Source: JAJZIH01 sp021785265 (GTDB lineage: Bacteria; Pseudomonadota; Gammaproteobacteria; JAKAQQ01). From it: a stretch of DNA of 64,000 nt. Made by a program: the position numbers and the translations under genes. This document shows positions 1 through 8,104 of this stretch, piece by piece (positions within the stretch are counted from its first letter, which is position 1; every line of letters begins with the position of its first letter). The DNA lies in contig DAHWSH010000011.1 in assembly GCA_027338645.1 (NCBI GenBank), forward strand, positions 1 through 64,000. The letters are read 5' to 3'. The notes below the pieces were generated by a model. It saw nothing but the letters and a program-made list of their open reading frames with translations, did no database searches and was not told where the DNA came from.

Positions 1-99
1 AAGGAGCGGTTCAACCGCCACTGGCTGCTGCAGCGTCACGGCTACGCCACGCCTTCTCAGGTGCGTGCCGCCCACACGCCCCTGGGGGAAGCAGCATGA
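1..99 (+). pseudogene. C-terminal end of an IS3-type transposase (partial at window edge)
   Basis: An open frame enters from the left edge and ends with TGA at 97-99. The 32 visible residues include FNRHWLLQRHGYATPSQVR, which resembles the extreme C-terminus of IS3-family OrfB (DDE integrase-core) transposases. Only the tail is present, so it cannot be told whether the upstream gene is intact. The IS3 assignment rests on this short tail and on the element-like end just downstream. Confidence 0.55.
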
Positions 100-112
100 A
101 TTTTGTGCAAAA

Positions 113-146
113 CAGTGTCCAGTATTTCGGGGGCTTTACAGATTCA
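113..146. mobile_element. Probable right end of an IS3-type insertion sequence
   Basis: Immediately after the transposase stop the sequence contains TGTCCAGTATTTCGGGGGC followed by an A/T-rich stretch ending in CA. This layout (TGTC near the end, a G run, terminal CA) is typical of IS2/IS3-like right ends as known from the family. The exact terminal base (140 or 146) and any target duplication cannot be set because the left end lies outside the window. Confidence 0.4.
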
Positions 147-170
147 AAATGTGCTAGTACCGGGCGCATC

Positions 171-201
171 AAAAAGAAGCCCCCGCGATTGCGGGGGCTT
201 C
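171..201 (-). terminator. Rho-independent terminator of groS-groL
   Basis: A perfect 11-bp inverted repeat (176-186 against 191-201, GAAGCCCCCGC arm) encloses a 4-base GATT loop. Read on the minus strand it is followed by five T residues (171-175 complement). It lies 24 bp after the groL stop, the expected place for termination of the operon. Confidence 0.9.
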
Positions 202-224
202 AGGACTTTCGGAGTCACCGTGGA

Positions 225-1862
225 TCAGAGATCCATGTCTCCCATTCCACCGGGGCCACCTGGCATGGCTGGCACTTTTTCCTCCTTGGGCAACTCAGCA
301 ACCATGGCCTCTGTCGTGATCAGCAGGCTGGCCACCGAAGCGGCATTCTGCAGTGCTGTCCGGGTGACCTTGGTGGGATCCAGGATGCCCATTTCGATCA
401 TGTCTCCAAACTCTCCATCCGCGGCATTGCAACCAAAACTCCCCTTGCCCTCTTTGACCTTCTCCAGGATCACTTCCGCCGCCATCCCGGCATTGGAGAC
501 GATCTGGCGAAGCGGCTCGTCCAGAGCATAAAAGAGGATTCGGATACCGGCCTGCTGATCAGCGTTCTCCCCTTTGAGGCTGGCCACGGCTTGGTGGGCA
601 CGGACGAGGGCGACTCCGCCGCCTGGCAGAACCCCTTCCTCAACAGCCGCACGGGTGGCGTGGAGAGCATCCTCAACACGAGCCTTCTTCTCCTTCATTT
701 CAGTTTCCGTTGCGGCGCCAACCTTGATCACAGCCACGCCCCCTGCCAGCTTGGCAACACGCTCTTGAAGTTTCTCCCGGTCGTAATCGGAAGTGGTTTC
801 TTCAATCTGTTTGCGGATCTGCTTGATCCGACCCTCGATATCAGCCTTCTTGCCAGCTCCATCGATAATCGTCGTGTCATCCTTGGTCACGATCACTTTC
901 TTGGCACTCCCTAGAGTGGATAGGGTGGCCTTCTCGAGAGACAGTCCCACTTCTTCGGAGATCACAGTTCCACCAGTGAGTACAGCCATATCCTCCAGCA
1001 TGGCTTTCCGGCGATCCCCGAAGCCCGGTGCCTTGACGGCCGCGACCTTGACAATGCCACGGATCGTATTGACCACGAGCGTCGCCAACGCCTCGCCCTC
1101 CACATCCTCGGCGACCATGAGCAAGGGACGCCCGGACTTGGCCACCGCTTCGAGCACCGGCAGGAGCTCGCGGATATTCGAGACTTTTTTGTCATGAAGG
1201 AGAATATAGGGGCTTTCCAGCTCCACACTCATGCTCTGCTGGTTGTTGATGAAGTAGGGTGACAAGTATCCCCGGTCAAACTGCATGCCCTCGACCACCT
1301 CAAGTTCGTTCTCAAGTCCAGAACCTTCCTCGACGGTGATCACTCCTTCCTTCCCGACCTTTTTCATGGCCTCGGCAATCAGGTTACCAATTGCCGAATC
1401 GTTGTTGGCGGAGATCGTACCCACTTGGGCAATGCTCCGATCATCGCTGCAGGGCTTCGAGACTTTCTTGAGCTCGTTGACGGTTGCCGTGACCGCCTTG
1501 TCGACCCCCCGCTTGAGATCCATCGGGTTCATGCCGGCAGCAACTGCCTTGAGCCCCTCTCGGAGAATCGCTTGGGCCAACACGGTCGCTGTGGTCGTAC
1601 CATCTCCAGCCACATCTGAGGTCTTGGAGGCGACCTCACGGACCAGCTGGGCACCCATGTTTTCATACTTGTCTTTGAGTTCGATTTCCTTGGCCACCGA
1701 CACTCCATCTTTCGTAACGGTCGGAGCGCCAAAGCTTTTTTCCAAAACCACATTGCGTCCCTTCGGACCCAGCGTGACCTTGACCGCATTGGCGAGGATA
1801 TTGACTCCCCGGGTCATGCGAGCCCGAGCTTCTTCACCAAACTTGACTTCTTTCGCAGCCAT
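225..1862 (-). CDS. groL: Chaperonin GroEL (Hsp60)
   Basis: This encodes the 545-residue subunit of the tetradecameric ATP-dependent folding chamber in the cytoplasm. Length is normal for the family. The ATP site is visible as GDGTTTATVLA (residues 86-96, with D87) and the conserved D52 in VTKDGV. The C-terminus is the flexible glycine/methionine tail GGPGGMGDMDL. The ATG at 1862 is preceded on the minus strand by GAGGAA at good spacing. It follows groS in the same operon and is closed by a strong terminator. Regulation is shared with groS through the CIRCE and sigma32-like signals upstream of that gene. Confidence 0.98.
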   Translation of the reverse strand: MAAKEVKFGEEARARMTRGVNILANAVKVTLGPKGRNVVLEKSFGAPTVTKDGVSVAKEIELKDKYENMGAQLVREVASKTSDVAGDGTTTATVLAQAILREGLKAVAAGMNPMDLKRGVDKAVTATVNELKKVSKPCSDDRSIAQVGTISANNDSAIGNLIAEAMKKVGKEGVITVEEGSGLENELEVVEGMQFDRGYLSPYFINNQQSMSVELESPYILLHDKKVSNIRELLPVLEAVAKSGRPLLMVAEDVEGEALATLVVNTIRGIVKVAAVKAPGFGDRRKAMLEDMAVLTGGTVISEEVGLSLEKATLSTLGSAKKVIVTKDDTTIIDGAGKKADIEGRIKQIRKQIEETTSDYDREKLQERVAKLAGGVAVIKVGAATETEMKEKKARVEDALHATRAAVEEGVLPGGGVALVRAHQAVASLKGENADQQAGIRILFYALDEPLRQIVSNAGMAAEVILEKVKEGKGSFGCNAADGEFGDMIEMGILDPTKVTRTALQNAASVASLLITTEAMVAELPKEEKVPAMPGGPGGMGDMDL

Positions 1863-1933
1863 TTCAGGTTCCTCTCTGTATCTGTATCAATCGGTTGAAA
1901 TAGGATCTTGAGAATGCGATGGATCGGACAGGC

Positions 1934-2227
1934 TTACTTGCTTTCAATCACGGCCATGATGTCCTCTTCGCGCATGACGAGCAGTTCCTCGCCATCTACT
2001 TTGACCTCAGTGCCGGAATATTTTCCAAACAGAACCGTTTCACCGACCTTGATGTCCATCGGCCTGACATCCCCATTTTCGAGAATTTTTCCTTTTCCGA
2101 CCGCCAAGATCTTTCCGCGAATCGGCTTTTCGGTGGCGGTATCCGGAATGACGATCCCCCCGGGCGAGGTTCGCTCTTCTTCCAAACGCTTCACAATAAC
2201 CCGATCATGCAGTGGCCGGAGTTTCAT
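1934..2227 (-). CDS. groS: Co-chaperonin GroES
   Basis: A 97-residue protein beginning MKLRPLHDRVIVKRLEEE, the lid of the GroEL chamber. The mobile-loop region ERTSPGGIVIPD is present. The frame is open further upstream (to 2290), but the start at 2227 gives the family's usual N-terminus and has GAGGAG nine bases before it, so I chose it. The longer reading would run into the CIRCE operator. It is the first gene of the groS-groL operon, 71 bp from groL. Confidence 0.96.
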   Translation of the reverse strand: MKLRPLHDRVIVKRLEEERTSPGGIVIPDTATEKPIRGKILAVGKGKILENGDVRPMDIKVGETVLFGKYSGTEVKVDGEELLVMREEDIMAVIESK

Positions 2228-2283
2228 CGCTGGCATCTCCTCAAATTGAATGGTCTTTGCTGAACTGGACGGCCGTGCCTTTG

Positions 2284-2310
2284 TTAGCACTCAGCCTTAA
2301 TGAGTGCTAT
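2284..2310 (-). promoter_or_regulatory. CIRCE operator (HrcA binding site)
   Basis: TTAGCACTC (2284-2292), nine bases, then GAGTGCTAT (2302-2310). The CIRCE consensus is TTAGCACTC-N9-GAGTGCTAA, so only the last base differs. It sits 57 bp before the groS start codon and overlaps the expected transcription start. CIRCE is bound by the repressor HrcA, which is not in this window. Confidence 0.93.
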
Positions 2311-2338
2311 TTTAGGGGTCGTCTAAGTGAAATTCAAG
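2311..2338 (-). promoter_or_regulatory. Sigma32 (RpoH)-like promoter of groS-groL
   Basis: On the minus strand CTTGAA (2338-2333) is followed after 14 bases by CCCCTAAA (2318-2311). The heat-shock sigma32 consensus is CTTGAAA and CCCCATNT with a similar spacer. It directly abuts the CIRCE element, so repressor binding would block the start point. The match is by eye and unproven. Confidence 0.65.
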
Positions 2339-2441
2339 TAGGTTACATGGCTTCTCTTAGGCCACAATAAACGACTAGATATATCTATCTATTTGATAAT
2401 AAATAAAAATATCTTATCCCGGAGTGTTCTCAAGATTTGAA

Positions 2442-2470
2442 TCAGGAGTCTCACCCGATAAGACTCCTGA
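2442..2470. repeat. 10-bp inverted repeat with 9-base spacer
   Basis: TCAGGAGTCT (2442-2451) and AGACTCCTGA (2461-2470) form a perfect palindrome around nine bases. No T tract follows on either strand, so it is not a standard terminator. It lies in the A/T-rich 220-bp region between the groS promoter and the TraB-like gene and could be an operator or part of the island boundary. Confidence 0.5.
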
Positions 2471-2560
2471 GCAAAATTAGGTCATTAAACGTCCATTTAC
2501 GCACTTTGACATCGGCTGGAAACGGGATCATGTAAAAAACGGACTGAATAGGCACTCGCC

Positions 2561-3916
2561 TTGAACTGCAAACCATGGCAACACGGCGGACTGGATGCTC
2601 TCACGGCCGGGCTCTCCGGCCTCCTTTTGGGATGGGCGATCTGGCAACCTGGAGGACTTTCTCTGGGCTGGCTCATCCTTCTCGCCATCTGGACTGGTTG
2701 TGCAATCAGAACCCGTCGGCTTTTTTTCATCTGGTTCGGTTATTACCTCGGTGCCTTGCGTCTACCGCTGGACAGCCTGCGTGACTATTTCCCGACATCT
2801 CAAGGCCAGTGGCTCGCATCCGGTGCGCAGTGCGGTCTCGCGTTCCTCTTGGCCAGTTCATTTGTTTTATGCGCAGTGCCACGGTTTCAAAATCCCTTCC
2901 GGGCAGCGCTCGCAGCCTGTTTTGGCCTGCTCATTACGGCGCTACCCCCACTCGGCAGTATCGGCCTCGTTTCTCCATTTTTCGGGGCAAGTTCTTTGTT
3001 CCCTGGTTCTGGGATCACGGGTCTCCTCGGGTTTCTGGGCATTTTTGCATTCCTGGTGGCAGCTACCCGGGCTCTGCCTGGAAAAAAATGGATCTCGAAT
3101 ATATCTCTTGTCCTCGTCCTCTCCGCGGCCTTGCTTCAACCACTCCGGGGATTCACCGCCAAAGGTCCAGGCCTTTACTGCCCACGGTCGGTTTTCTGTC
3201 CCAGCGGGACTGTGGTTCCCATCTCTTACCCTTTTGGCCCCACAGTCAACTCGTGGCCATCGTTCTTGCAGAGAGCCCGTCTGGTTACCCGACTGACCCA
3301 CGATGCGCTCCTGTCTGACCCCCGGGCGCGTCTTCTCCTTTTCCCGGAGGCAGTGGCAGGACCTTTCAATCGCGCATTTTTGCCCCTCTATCACCGATTG
3401 GCCACTCTTGTCCAAGAGCGGGGCGCCATTGTGGCACTCGGGAGTATTGTCCCCTGGCGGTCCCGATACGGGACGGATTGGAGTGATGGAATTGTCTTTC
3501 TCGGCAGGACCCGAGGTGAACTCGTCGCCCGGCAACCAGCTCCGCTGGTTGAATGGACACCATGGAAGTCACTTCGGGATCCGGCGACCCACTCCATGCC
3601 TGCCTTCTGGTGGTGGCATGTAAGTGGGAGCTCGCATTCCAGACAGATCCAACGGGATGACATTCGGCTCGGTCCCCATCACTGGGCGGCACTAATCTGC
3701 TACGAACAAGGCCTGGTCTGGCCCATCCTATGGACCATGCTTCACCACCACCCCACCCTGGTTCTGGCGCCCGAAAGCGTACATTGGGAACAACAGCGAT
3801 CGATTGGACTTCTCGAGGAACGAATGGCTCGTGCTTGGGGCCGCCTTTATGCCCTGCCGGTTGCAATTGCAACAAATCTACCCCCACCCCCACCCCCACC
3901 CCCACCCCCAAGTTAA
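2561..3916 (+). CDS. TraB/apolipoprotein N-acyltransferase-like membrane protein
   Basis: A 451-residue protein with several hydrophobic segments in its first 200 residues, followed by a nitrilase-type domain. The candidate catalytic triad is E263 (FPEAV), K336 (PWKS) and C380 (LICYEQ). The spacing is close to that of Lnt, and ICYEQ plus the shorter length recall the TraB proteins of conjugative elements. By family knowledge it would act in the inner membrane; its substrate is unknown. The start is TTG with no clear ribosome site, and an in-frame stop lies 12 bases upstream. The last 11 residues are ten prolines and a serine, encoded by a hexamer repeat, which is odd and may replace a normal C-terminus. 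Neighbours suggest a remnant of a mobile element. Confidence 0.7.
   Translation: MNCKPWQHGGLDALTAGLSGLLLGWAIWQPGGLSLGWLILLAIWTGCAIRTRRLFFIWFGYYLGALRLPLDSLRDYFPTSQGQWLASGAQCGLAFLLASSFVLCAVPRFQNPFRAALAACFGLLITALPPLGSIGLVSPFFGASSLFPGSGITGLLGFLGIFAFLVAATRALPGKKWISNISLVLVLSAALLQPLRGFTAKGPGLYCPRSVFCPSGTVVPISYPFGPTVNSWPSFLQRARLVTRLTHDALLSDPRARLLLFPEAVAGPFNRAFLPLYHRLATLVQERGAIVALGSIVPWRSRYGTDWSDGIVFLGRTRGELVARQPAPLVEWTPWKSLRDPATHSMPAFWWWHVSGSSHSRQIQRDDIRLGPHHWAALICYEQGLVWPILWTMLHHHPTLVLAPESVHWEQQRSIGLLEERMARAWGRLYALPVAIATNLPPPPPPPPPPS
3881..3910 (+). repeat. Five perfect CCCCCA hexamers inside the TraB-like gene
   Basis: Thirty bases consist of CCCCCA repeated five times and encode ten consecutive prolines at the very end of the TraB-like protein, one codon before the stop. 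Gain or loss of a unit would change the tail by two prolines without a frameshift. Confidence 0.95.
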
Positions 3917-4233
3917 TCGAGGCTCCACCTGGCAACCATCAAGTGCGCTTTCTTCGAGCAAACGACCATGCCCCCTTGCTATAATCCCACACGGTGGCCG
4001 TGAAGGCTGCCGAGTGACTGTGGAGTCAAAGGTTCGAGACCCTCAACAGGTATGGAGCAGGAACATCATGAGCGCTTCCCGTGCCCTTTTCCGTGCCTCA
4101 GGCAAACCTGGCGGTTACGCCGTGGTTTTGGATCACGATCCCTGTCTCCGCGAATCCTCCTGGCTGGGCCATACCGCCCCAAGCAGGATTGGTACTGCTC
4201 TGACTTTCCTCAATGACCACGGAGATCTGTCTC
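3917..4233. other. 317-bp region without a recognised gene
   Basis: Between the TraB-like gene and the FlhC-like gene I see open frames but none with recognisable similarity, and no FlhD-like sequence. The region probably holds the promoter of the FlhC-like gene; TTGCTATAATCC near 3976 contains a good TATAAT-type box, but a matching -35 is unclear. Confidence 0.4.
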
Positions 4234-4815
4234 ATGAAAATCCCACCTGATGATTTTGAAATCAAACCCGTCCGCGGCAAGTTGCGTCTGAACGGAATGG
4301 CTCTGCTCCTCGCGGAACGGCTGGTTTGTTGTGGTGCACGACCTTCATTTGTCAAGCAATTCGTACCGCTCTCGGATCGAGCCATCCGGCAAATGTACCG
4401 GAATATCTGGGAGCGCCCTTCCCCACGGGGCCGGCACCGACAGAATATCGAAGACTGGTGGGTTGGTGGCGGATGGTCGAGACGCCTGACCGGTGGTCTG
4501 TTCTATACCATCTATCATTTTTACCCGAGCAGGGAACAAGACACGCTGGAACTGTCTTGGAACTTTACATCTTCCTTCCAGTCTTATGCCGAGCGCTGCA
4601 AAACTCTCGGAATCGAGTGCGCCGACATCGAAATGTGCTGGAACCTGTTGGCCAAGATCAAGACCCAGGAACTGGTCGTCAAGCGCTGCCCTCAGTGCCT
4701 CGCGCTTTTCATTTCCCTTCCCTTGACCTTCTCCCACCAGAAAAAAGTCTGTCTGTACTGCCAGCGGGAACGGAAGAACCCGAACACCGGCGGGAGTGGA
4801 ACCGAGAAAACCTGA
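4234..4815 (+). CDS. FlhC-family transcriptional activator (orphan)
   Basis: A protein of about 193 residues whose layout matches FlhC. It has an N-terminal helical part (LAERLVCCGARPSFVKQF, then LSDRAIRQMYR) and a central GGLFYTIYHFY segment. The C-terminal zinc cluster is CPQC and CLYC, separated by about 20 residues. FlhC normally works in a complex with FlhD to activate flagellar class 2 promoters. FlhC/FlhD homologues such as SetC/SetD also control transfer of SXT-type integrative elements. No flhD or flagellar gene is nearby. The first in-frame ATG is at 4213, but GGAGA sits eight bases before the ATG at 4234, so I prefer that start. It ends 6 bp from the convergent ampD. Confidence 0.72.
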   Translation: MKIPPDDFEIKPVRGKLRLNGMALLLAERLVCCGARPSFVKQFVPLSDRAIRQMYRNIWERPSPRGRHRQNIEDWWVGGGWSRRLTGGLFYTIYHFYPSREQDTLELSWNFTSSFQSYAERCKTLGIECADIEMCWNLLAKIKTQELVVKRCPQCLALFISLPLTFSHQKKVCLYCQRERKNPNTGGSGTEKT

Positions 4816-4821
4816 AACCGA

Positions 4822-5418
4822 TCAGGATCCGGGGATGGACGGCTCGATGGAGCAGGTTCCATCCCCCAGAATTCGATGGAGCCGGGCCCAGTCAAAGGCA
4901 GGGCCGGGGTCGGTCTTGCGCCCAGGGGCGATTTCCGAATGGCCCACCACTGCCCCCGCGATCAAAGATGGGTAGGCACACCGCAGTGCCAAAATTGACG
5001 CTGCGAGACTCCGGTATTGGTCGCACTCGTACGCTTGGTCATCGGTTCCTTCGAGTTCGATCCCCACCGAAAAATCGTTACACCGTTTCCGTCCCTTCCA
5101 AAAGGAAGTTCCCGCATGCCATGCCCGTTCCCCGAATGGGACATATTGGACGATCCGCCCACAACGATCAATGAACAGATGGGCTGAAACCCGTAATCCG
5201 GAAACGGACCTGAGCTCGGGATCCGGGTGGTCAGCGGGGATTCGATTCATGAAGAGCGCTTCCACCCATTCCGTACCAAAAGCACCAGGCGGGAGGCTGA
5301 TCCCGTGAACCACAATCAGATCAAGACTGATCCCGGGAGGGCGTGCATCCCGATTGGGAGACCAGCACTGGCGTGCCGGGAAGAAAATGCCCTTCGTGGG
5401 GTCAATCGTCGAAAACAT
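4822..5418 (-). CDS. ampD: 1,6-anhydro-N-acetylmuramyl-L-alanine amidase AmpD
   Basis: A 198-residue cytoplasmic zinc amidase that cleaves the stem peptide from anhydromuropeptides during cell-wall recycling. The zinc ligands are visible as the His in LIVVHGISLPPG, the His in GHSEIAP and the Asp in RKTDPG. SAHLFIDRCG and NDFSVGIELEGTD are also family-typical. The frame is open to 5448, but the ATG at 5418 has GAGAGG six bases upstream and fits the usual length. It may affect beta-lactamase induction if an ampR/ampC system exists elsewhere. It diverges from bioA. Confidence 0.95.
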   Translation of the reverse strand: MFSTIDPTKGIFFPARQCWSPNRDARPPGISLDLIVVHGISLPPGAFGTEWVEALFMNRIPADHPDPELRSVSGLRVSAHLFIDRCGRIVQYVPFGERAWHAGTSFWKGRKRCNDFSVGIELEGTDDQAYECDQYRSLAASILALRCAYPSLIAGAVVGHSEIAPGRKTDPGPAFDWARLHRILGDGTCSIEPSIPGS

Positions 5419-5533
5419 GCAGACCCTCTCTGCTGGTGGGATTCCCATCCGGCTTCATTGTAGCCAACGTGCACATCCAGAACATCTTTGTCGCTTAAAA
5501 TAGTCGTGATCCCGAACCGTTGCGGAACCACCC

Positions 5534-6889
5534 ATGTCCAATAACCAGCACTGGATTCAACGTGACCTGGCCGTCGTGTGGCATCCCTGTACCCAGATGA
5601 AGGATCATGAGTGGCTTCCGCTCATCCCGCTGATCCGTGGTGAGGGTCCCTGGCTGTTCGATGCGGATGGAAATCGCTACCTGGATGCCATCAGTTCCTG
5701 GTGGGTTAACCTGTTCGGGCACTGCCATCCTCGAATCATCCAAGCTCTCGGAGACCAACTGGGACTTCTTGAACACACCCTGTTGGCCGGCGCTACCCAT
5801 CGACCGGCCATCGAACTGGCGGAACGGCTGCTGGCCCGAGCCCCCCCTGGACTTACTCGATGCTTCTATGTCGACAACGGCTCTGCCGCGGTGGAAGCAG
5901 CCCTCAAAATGAGTTTTCACTATTGGAAAAATCAGGGCTACCCACGCAAGGATCATTTCGTCTCTCTGCAAAACAGCTACCACGGAGAAACCCTCGGTGC
6001 CCTTTCGGTAGGAGGGGTTGGCCTGTACCGTGATGTCTACAAACCACTCTTCCATCCCGGATTTTCGGTACCCGTGGCCGATCTTTATGAACGCCGGGAT
6101 GATGAACCAATTGAGCATTACACCGACCGACGTTTCGCCGTTCTCGAACACCTGCTGGTTGAGAAAGCAGATCAGATTGCCGCCGTTCTGGTCGAGCCAC
6201 TCGTTCAGTGCGCTGGGGGTATGCGCATGTACCCTCCTCACTACTTATCTCGGTTGCGGGAAAGCTGCGACCGCCATGGTGTCCATCTCATTGCCGATGA
6301 GTGTGCCGTGGGCATGGGCCGGACCGGCACCTTTTTTGCTTGCGAGCAAGCCGGGATCACACCCGACATCCTGATCCTCGCCAAAGGTCTAACCGGTGGC
6401 TACTTGCCACTCTCTGCCCTCCTGGTGCGCGAATTCCTCTATCAAGCATTCTACGACGACTATCGGTCCCACAAGGCGTTCCTGCACTCCCACAGCTATA
6501 CAGGAAACCCGTTGGCCTGCCGGGCAGCTCTCGCAACCCTGGACCTGTTCGATCAAGAACCGGTTCTTGAGAACAACCGGCAGCTGCATAAACGGCTCAC
6601 ACAGGGCCTCGCGCCGCTTCGGGGGCACCCCCATGTCGCCGATGTCCGTATTACCGGAACGATTGCGGCAGTCGAACTGGCCCAGGACGGCCCCCGCAAA
6701 CTCAGCTATCCCGCGGAGGAAAGGCGAGGGCTGGAGGTTTTCCGGTATGGTCTACAACACGAAGCATGGTTACGACCGCTCGGCAACGTGGTTTATTTGA
6801 TGCCTCCCTATGTCATCAACGCCCAAGAGACAGACACCTTGTGCGCCACGGTCTGCGCGGGTATTGATTTTGCAACCCGGAGCGGCTGA
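5534..6889 (+). CDS. bioA: Adenosylmethionine-8-amino-7-oxononanoate aminotransferase BioA
   Basis: A 451-residue PLP enzyme that converts KAPA to DAPA in biotin synthesis using S-adenosylmethionine as amino donor. The PLP lysine is K284 in ILAKGLTGGY and the pyridine-N aspartate is D255 in LIADE. The N-terminal WHPCTQ and SSWWVNLFGH motifs are BioA signatures that separate it from other class III aminotransferases. It stands alone here; bioBFCD are not in the window. Its TGA overlaps the ATG of rsmE by one base (TGATG), suggesting translational coupling. Confidence 0.96.
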   Translation: MSNNQHWIQRDLAVVWHPCTQMKDHEWLPLIPLIRGEGPWLFDADGNRYLDAISSWWVNLFGHCHPRIIQALGDQLGLLEHTLLAGATHRPAIELAERLLARAPPGLTRCFYVDNGSAAVEAALKMSFHYWKNQGYPRKDHFVSLQNSYHGETLGALSVGGVGLYRDVYKPLFHPGFSVPVADLYERRDDEPIEHYTDRRFAVLEHLLVEKADQIAAVLVEPLVQCAGGMRMYPPHYLSRLRESCDRHGVHLIADECAVGMGRTGTFFACEQAGITPDILILAKGLTGGYLPLSALLVREFLYQAFYDDYRSHKAFLHSHSYTGNPLACRAALATLDLFDQEPVLENNRQLHKRLTQGLAPLRGHPHVADVRITGTIAAVELAQDGPRKLSYPAEERRGLEVFRYGLQHEAWLRPLGNVVYLMPPYVINAQETDTLCATVCAGIDFATRSG

Positions 6890-7659
6890 TGCGCATCCCT
6901 CGCCTTTATGCGTCACCACCTCTCGTCCCCGGCACCGAAATCGTCCCGGATCCTGAATCCGACCATTACCTACGGCATGTTCTTCGTCTGTCCGCCGACG
7001 ACCGGGTCATCCTCTTTGACGGAGTGGGACATGAACATGATGCACAGATCCATTCCGGGCCCAAGGGACAGACTTACTTCGTAGTCGGAGCCGCCAGGGA
7101 ACCTGTCGAACGGGAATCGGCCCTCAGGATCTGGTTGTATCTCTCACTGACCCGGGGCAGAAAAATGGACTGGGTCGTCGAAAAGGCCACAGAACTGGGT
7201 GTCGCTGGAATCCAGCCGGTCATCACCCGACGCAGTGTGATGGCGGCACGACTAAGCCGTCAAGATGCTCGGCTGCGTCACTGGAACGCGTTGGTTCGGA
7301 GTGCCTCCGCTCAATGTGGGAGGAACTGGATCCCACTCTGCCATCCTCCCATCGAATGGTCGACCTTTCTTCAACGACCCACGGAACCCGGATTCCATTT
7401 TGTATTGACACCTGATGCCACGAACGGTTTTTTTCAAAAGCCGAGTTCCATTCGCGATGTTCACCTGCTGATCGGCCCCGAGGGAGGTTTTGAAGAAGAG
7501 GAACTCGAAGCCGTCCGGAACCACGGTTATGAGCCGGTCAGGCTAGGGCCTCGGATTCTGCGTACCGAAACTGCTCCACTCGTGGGACTAGCCGTCTTGC
7601 AGGCGCTCTGGGGGGATCTCAACAATCCCCTTGCGCTCAGGCCGACACCGCCGGCTTGA
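6889..7659 (+). CDS. rsmE: 16S rRNA (uracil1498-N3)-methyltransferase RsmE
   Basis: A 256-residue SPOUT-class methyltransferase that makes m3U1498 in the 16S rRNA. Family motifs are HYLRHVLRL near the N-terminus, KATELGV in the middle, and the trefoil-knot SAM site LIGPEGGFEEEE and LGPRILRTETAPL near the C-terminus. The start overlaps the bioA stop. The 3' end overlaps the convergent chpC by 23 bp. Confidence 0.95.
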   Translation: MRIPRLYASPPLVPGTEIVPDPESDHYLRHVLRLSADDRVILFDGVGHEHDAQIHSGPKGQTYFVVGAAREPVERESALRIWLYLSLTRGRKMDWVVEKATELGVAGIQPVITRRSVMAARLSRQDARLRHWNALVRSASAQCGRNWIPLCHPPIEWSTFLQRPTEPGFHFVLTPDATNGFFQKPSSIRDVHLLIGPEGGFEEEELEAVRNHGYEPVRLGPRILRTETAPLVGLAVLQALWGDLNNPLALRPTPPA

Positions 7660-8104
7660 GTGTTGCCAGAACTCCCTCAATCCAGTCAAAATCGGGGATC
7701 AAGGGTGCTTCCCCTCCCAGTTGCGCCCGCGAAACGAAGCCTGAGGCGACCATCTGGTCTTCATGCGACCTGAGAGTCCGCGGATCGATGCGGAGAAGGT
7801 AAGGATAACCCAAGGTCATGATGGCAAAGTACGGGGGATCCAGTTGTCCCGTCAGCGCGTGAACGACCAAAAGTCGGCTCTTGTTGCTGGCTGGCCGGAT
7901 CGACAAACCGGCTGCCACTTCCAAGGAAACGACCGGAATCAACTGTTGGTTGCGGACCCGGTACCCCAAGAGGCAGGCTGGCTCACTGGAAGCCGGCTCG
8001 ACGTTTCCCCGGTTAAGCACTTCGACCACCAAGTCCCGGGGGAGAATGATTTTGAAGCCATCCAACGGCACCAACAGGCAGTAAAGTTCTTCATCCCGTT
8101 CCAT
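7637..8104 (-). CDS. chpC: CheW-like adaptor ChpC of the Pil-Chp system
   Basis: A 155-residue CheW-domain protein (LLGYRVRNQQLIPVVSLE is the typical core). CheW proteins link methyl-accepting receptors to the histidine kinase. Its ATG overlaps the chpA stop as TGATG, so it is the last gene of the pilG-chpC operon. The position after chpA and the second CheW (pilI) upstream support ChpC rather than a generic CheW. The 3' end overlaps rsmE on the other strand by 23 bp. Confidence 0.85.
   Translation of the reverse strand: MERDEELYCLLVPLDGFKIILPRDLVVEVLNRGNVEPASSEPACLLGYRVRNQQLIPVVSLEVAAGLSIRPASNKSRLLVVHALTGQLDPPYFAIMTLGYPYLLRIDPRTLRSHEDQMVASGFVSRAQLGGEAPLIPDFDWIEGVLATLKPAVSA

Noticed and set aside
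96..914. 272-residue plus-strand frame over groL
   Set aside because: It is a shadow of the strongly conserved groL gene on the opposite strand.
3881..3910. CCCCCA tract as an on/off phase-variation switch
   Set aside because: The unit is six bases, so gain or loss cannot shift the reading frame; only tail length would vary.
4028..4044. Sequence GGTTCGAGACC resembling a tRNA T-arm
   Set aside because: The flanking stem does not pair and no acceptor, D-arm or anticodon stem could be built around it.
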